From CANJDH01 sp964443245 (GTDB lineage: Bacteria > Pseudomonadota > Gammaproteobacteria > Burkholderiales > JAEUOS01), in assembly GCA_964443245.1 (NCBI GenBank), contig CAYUEG010000111.1, positions 1 to 12,953 of the forward strand: DNA of 12,953 nt. Reading direction: 5' to 3'. A program made the position numbers and the translations under genes. This document shows positions 12,943 through 12,953 of this stretch, piece by piece (the stretch's first letter is position 1; each line of letters starts with the position of its first letter). The notes beneath the pieces were generated by a model. That model was not told where the DNA came from and did no database searches. It saw nothing but the letters and a program-made list of their open reading frames with translations.

Positions 12943-12953
12943 GAGGTGTTGTG

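Noticed and set aside
1..12953. tRNA or rRNA genes, CRISPR arrays, insertion sequences, prophage or defence genes
   Set aside because: None of the typical sequences, repeat arrays, transposase motifs or defence-domain motifs were seen on either strand; visual reading could miss a small non-coding RNA.

Overview
The window is GC-rich (low-to-mid 60s % by eye), gene-dense bacterial DNA. It most likely comes from a betaproteobacterium of the order Burkholderiales. The main reason is three periplasmic receptors of the Bug/TctC family (tripartite tricarboxylate transporter, TTT, family) within 13 kb, an expansion typical of Bordetella, Cupriavidus and Comamonadaceae relatives. They sit beside the aldolase, DUF2848 and antibiotic-biosynthesis-monooxygenase-type genes that often accompany Bug genes there. 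No tRNA, rRNA, insertion sequence, CRISPR array or phage gene was seen. Every gene lying wholly inside the window looks intact.

Layout. Positions 1-3862 are read leftward: an ABM-type protein (3862-3239), an EamA/DMT exporter (3133-2231), a DUF2848 protein (2179-1484, with its own good promoter overlapping the end of the exporter gene), and a DnaQ-type exonuclease fused to a GIY-YIG/UvrC-like nuclease (1423-1, running off the left edge). A divergent region at 3863-3992 separates these from a rightward pair: a DapA-superfamily aldolase (3993-4910) and Bug receptor 1 (4972-5952). A strong hairpin with a T-rich tail (5960-6021) lies between that pair and a leftward Old Yellow Enzyme (7140-6064). 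A 262-bp divergent intergenic region then leads into Bug receptor 2 (7403-8386) and a small VOC-fold enzyme (8419-8817). These converge on a leftward unit that enters from the right edge: tctC (Bug 3, 12927-11944), tctB (11870-11400), tctA (11378-9879) and a D-2-hydroxyacid dehydrogenase (9802-8846).

How it may work together. Bug 3 with TctB and TctA is a complete secondary uptake system for a carboxylate. Bugs 1 and 2 are orphan receptors with no membrane partner nearby. Each of the three Bug units also carries one soluble enzyme: an aldolase, a VOC enzyme or a hydroxyacid dehydrogenase. An ene-reductase, an ABM-type protein, a DUF2848 protein and an exporter lie between or beside them. Taken together this looks like an accessory island for uptake and breakdown of one or more organic acids. 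The substrate cannot be read from the sequence, and no transcription regulator is present in the window. The most noteworthy signals are an intrinsic terminator inside the tctC-tctB gap, a 25-nt motif shared by the 3' ends of the Bug 1 and tctA transcripts, and a DapA-like aldolase lacking the residues that define true dihydrodipicolinate synthase.
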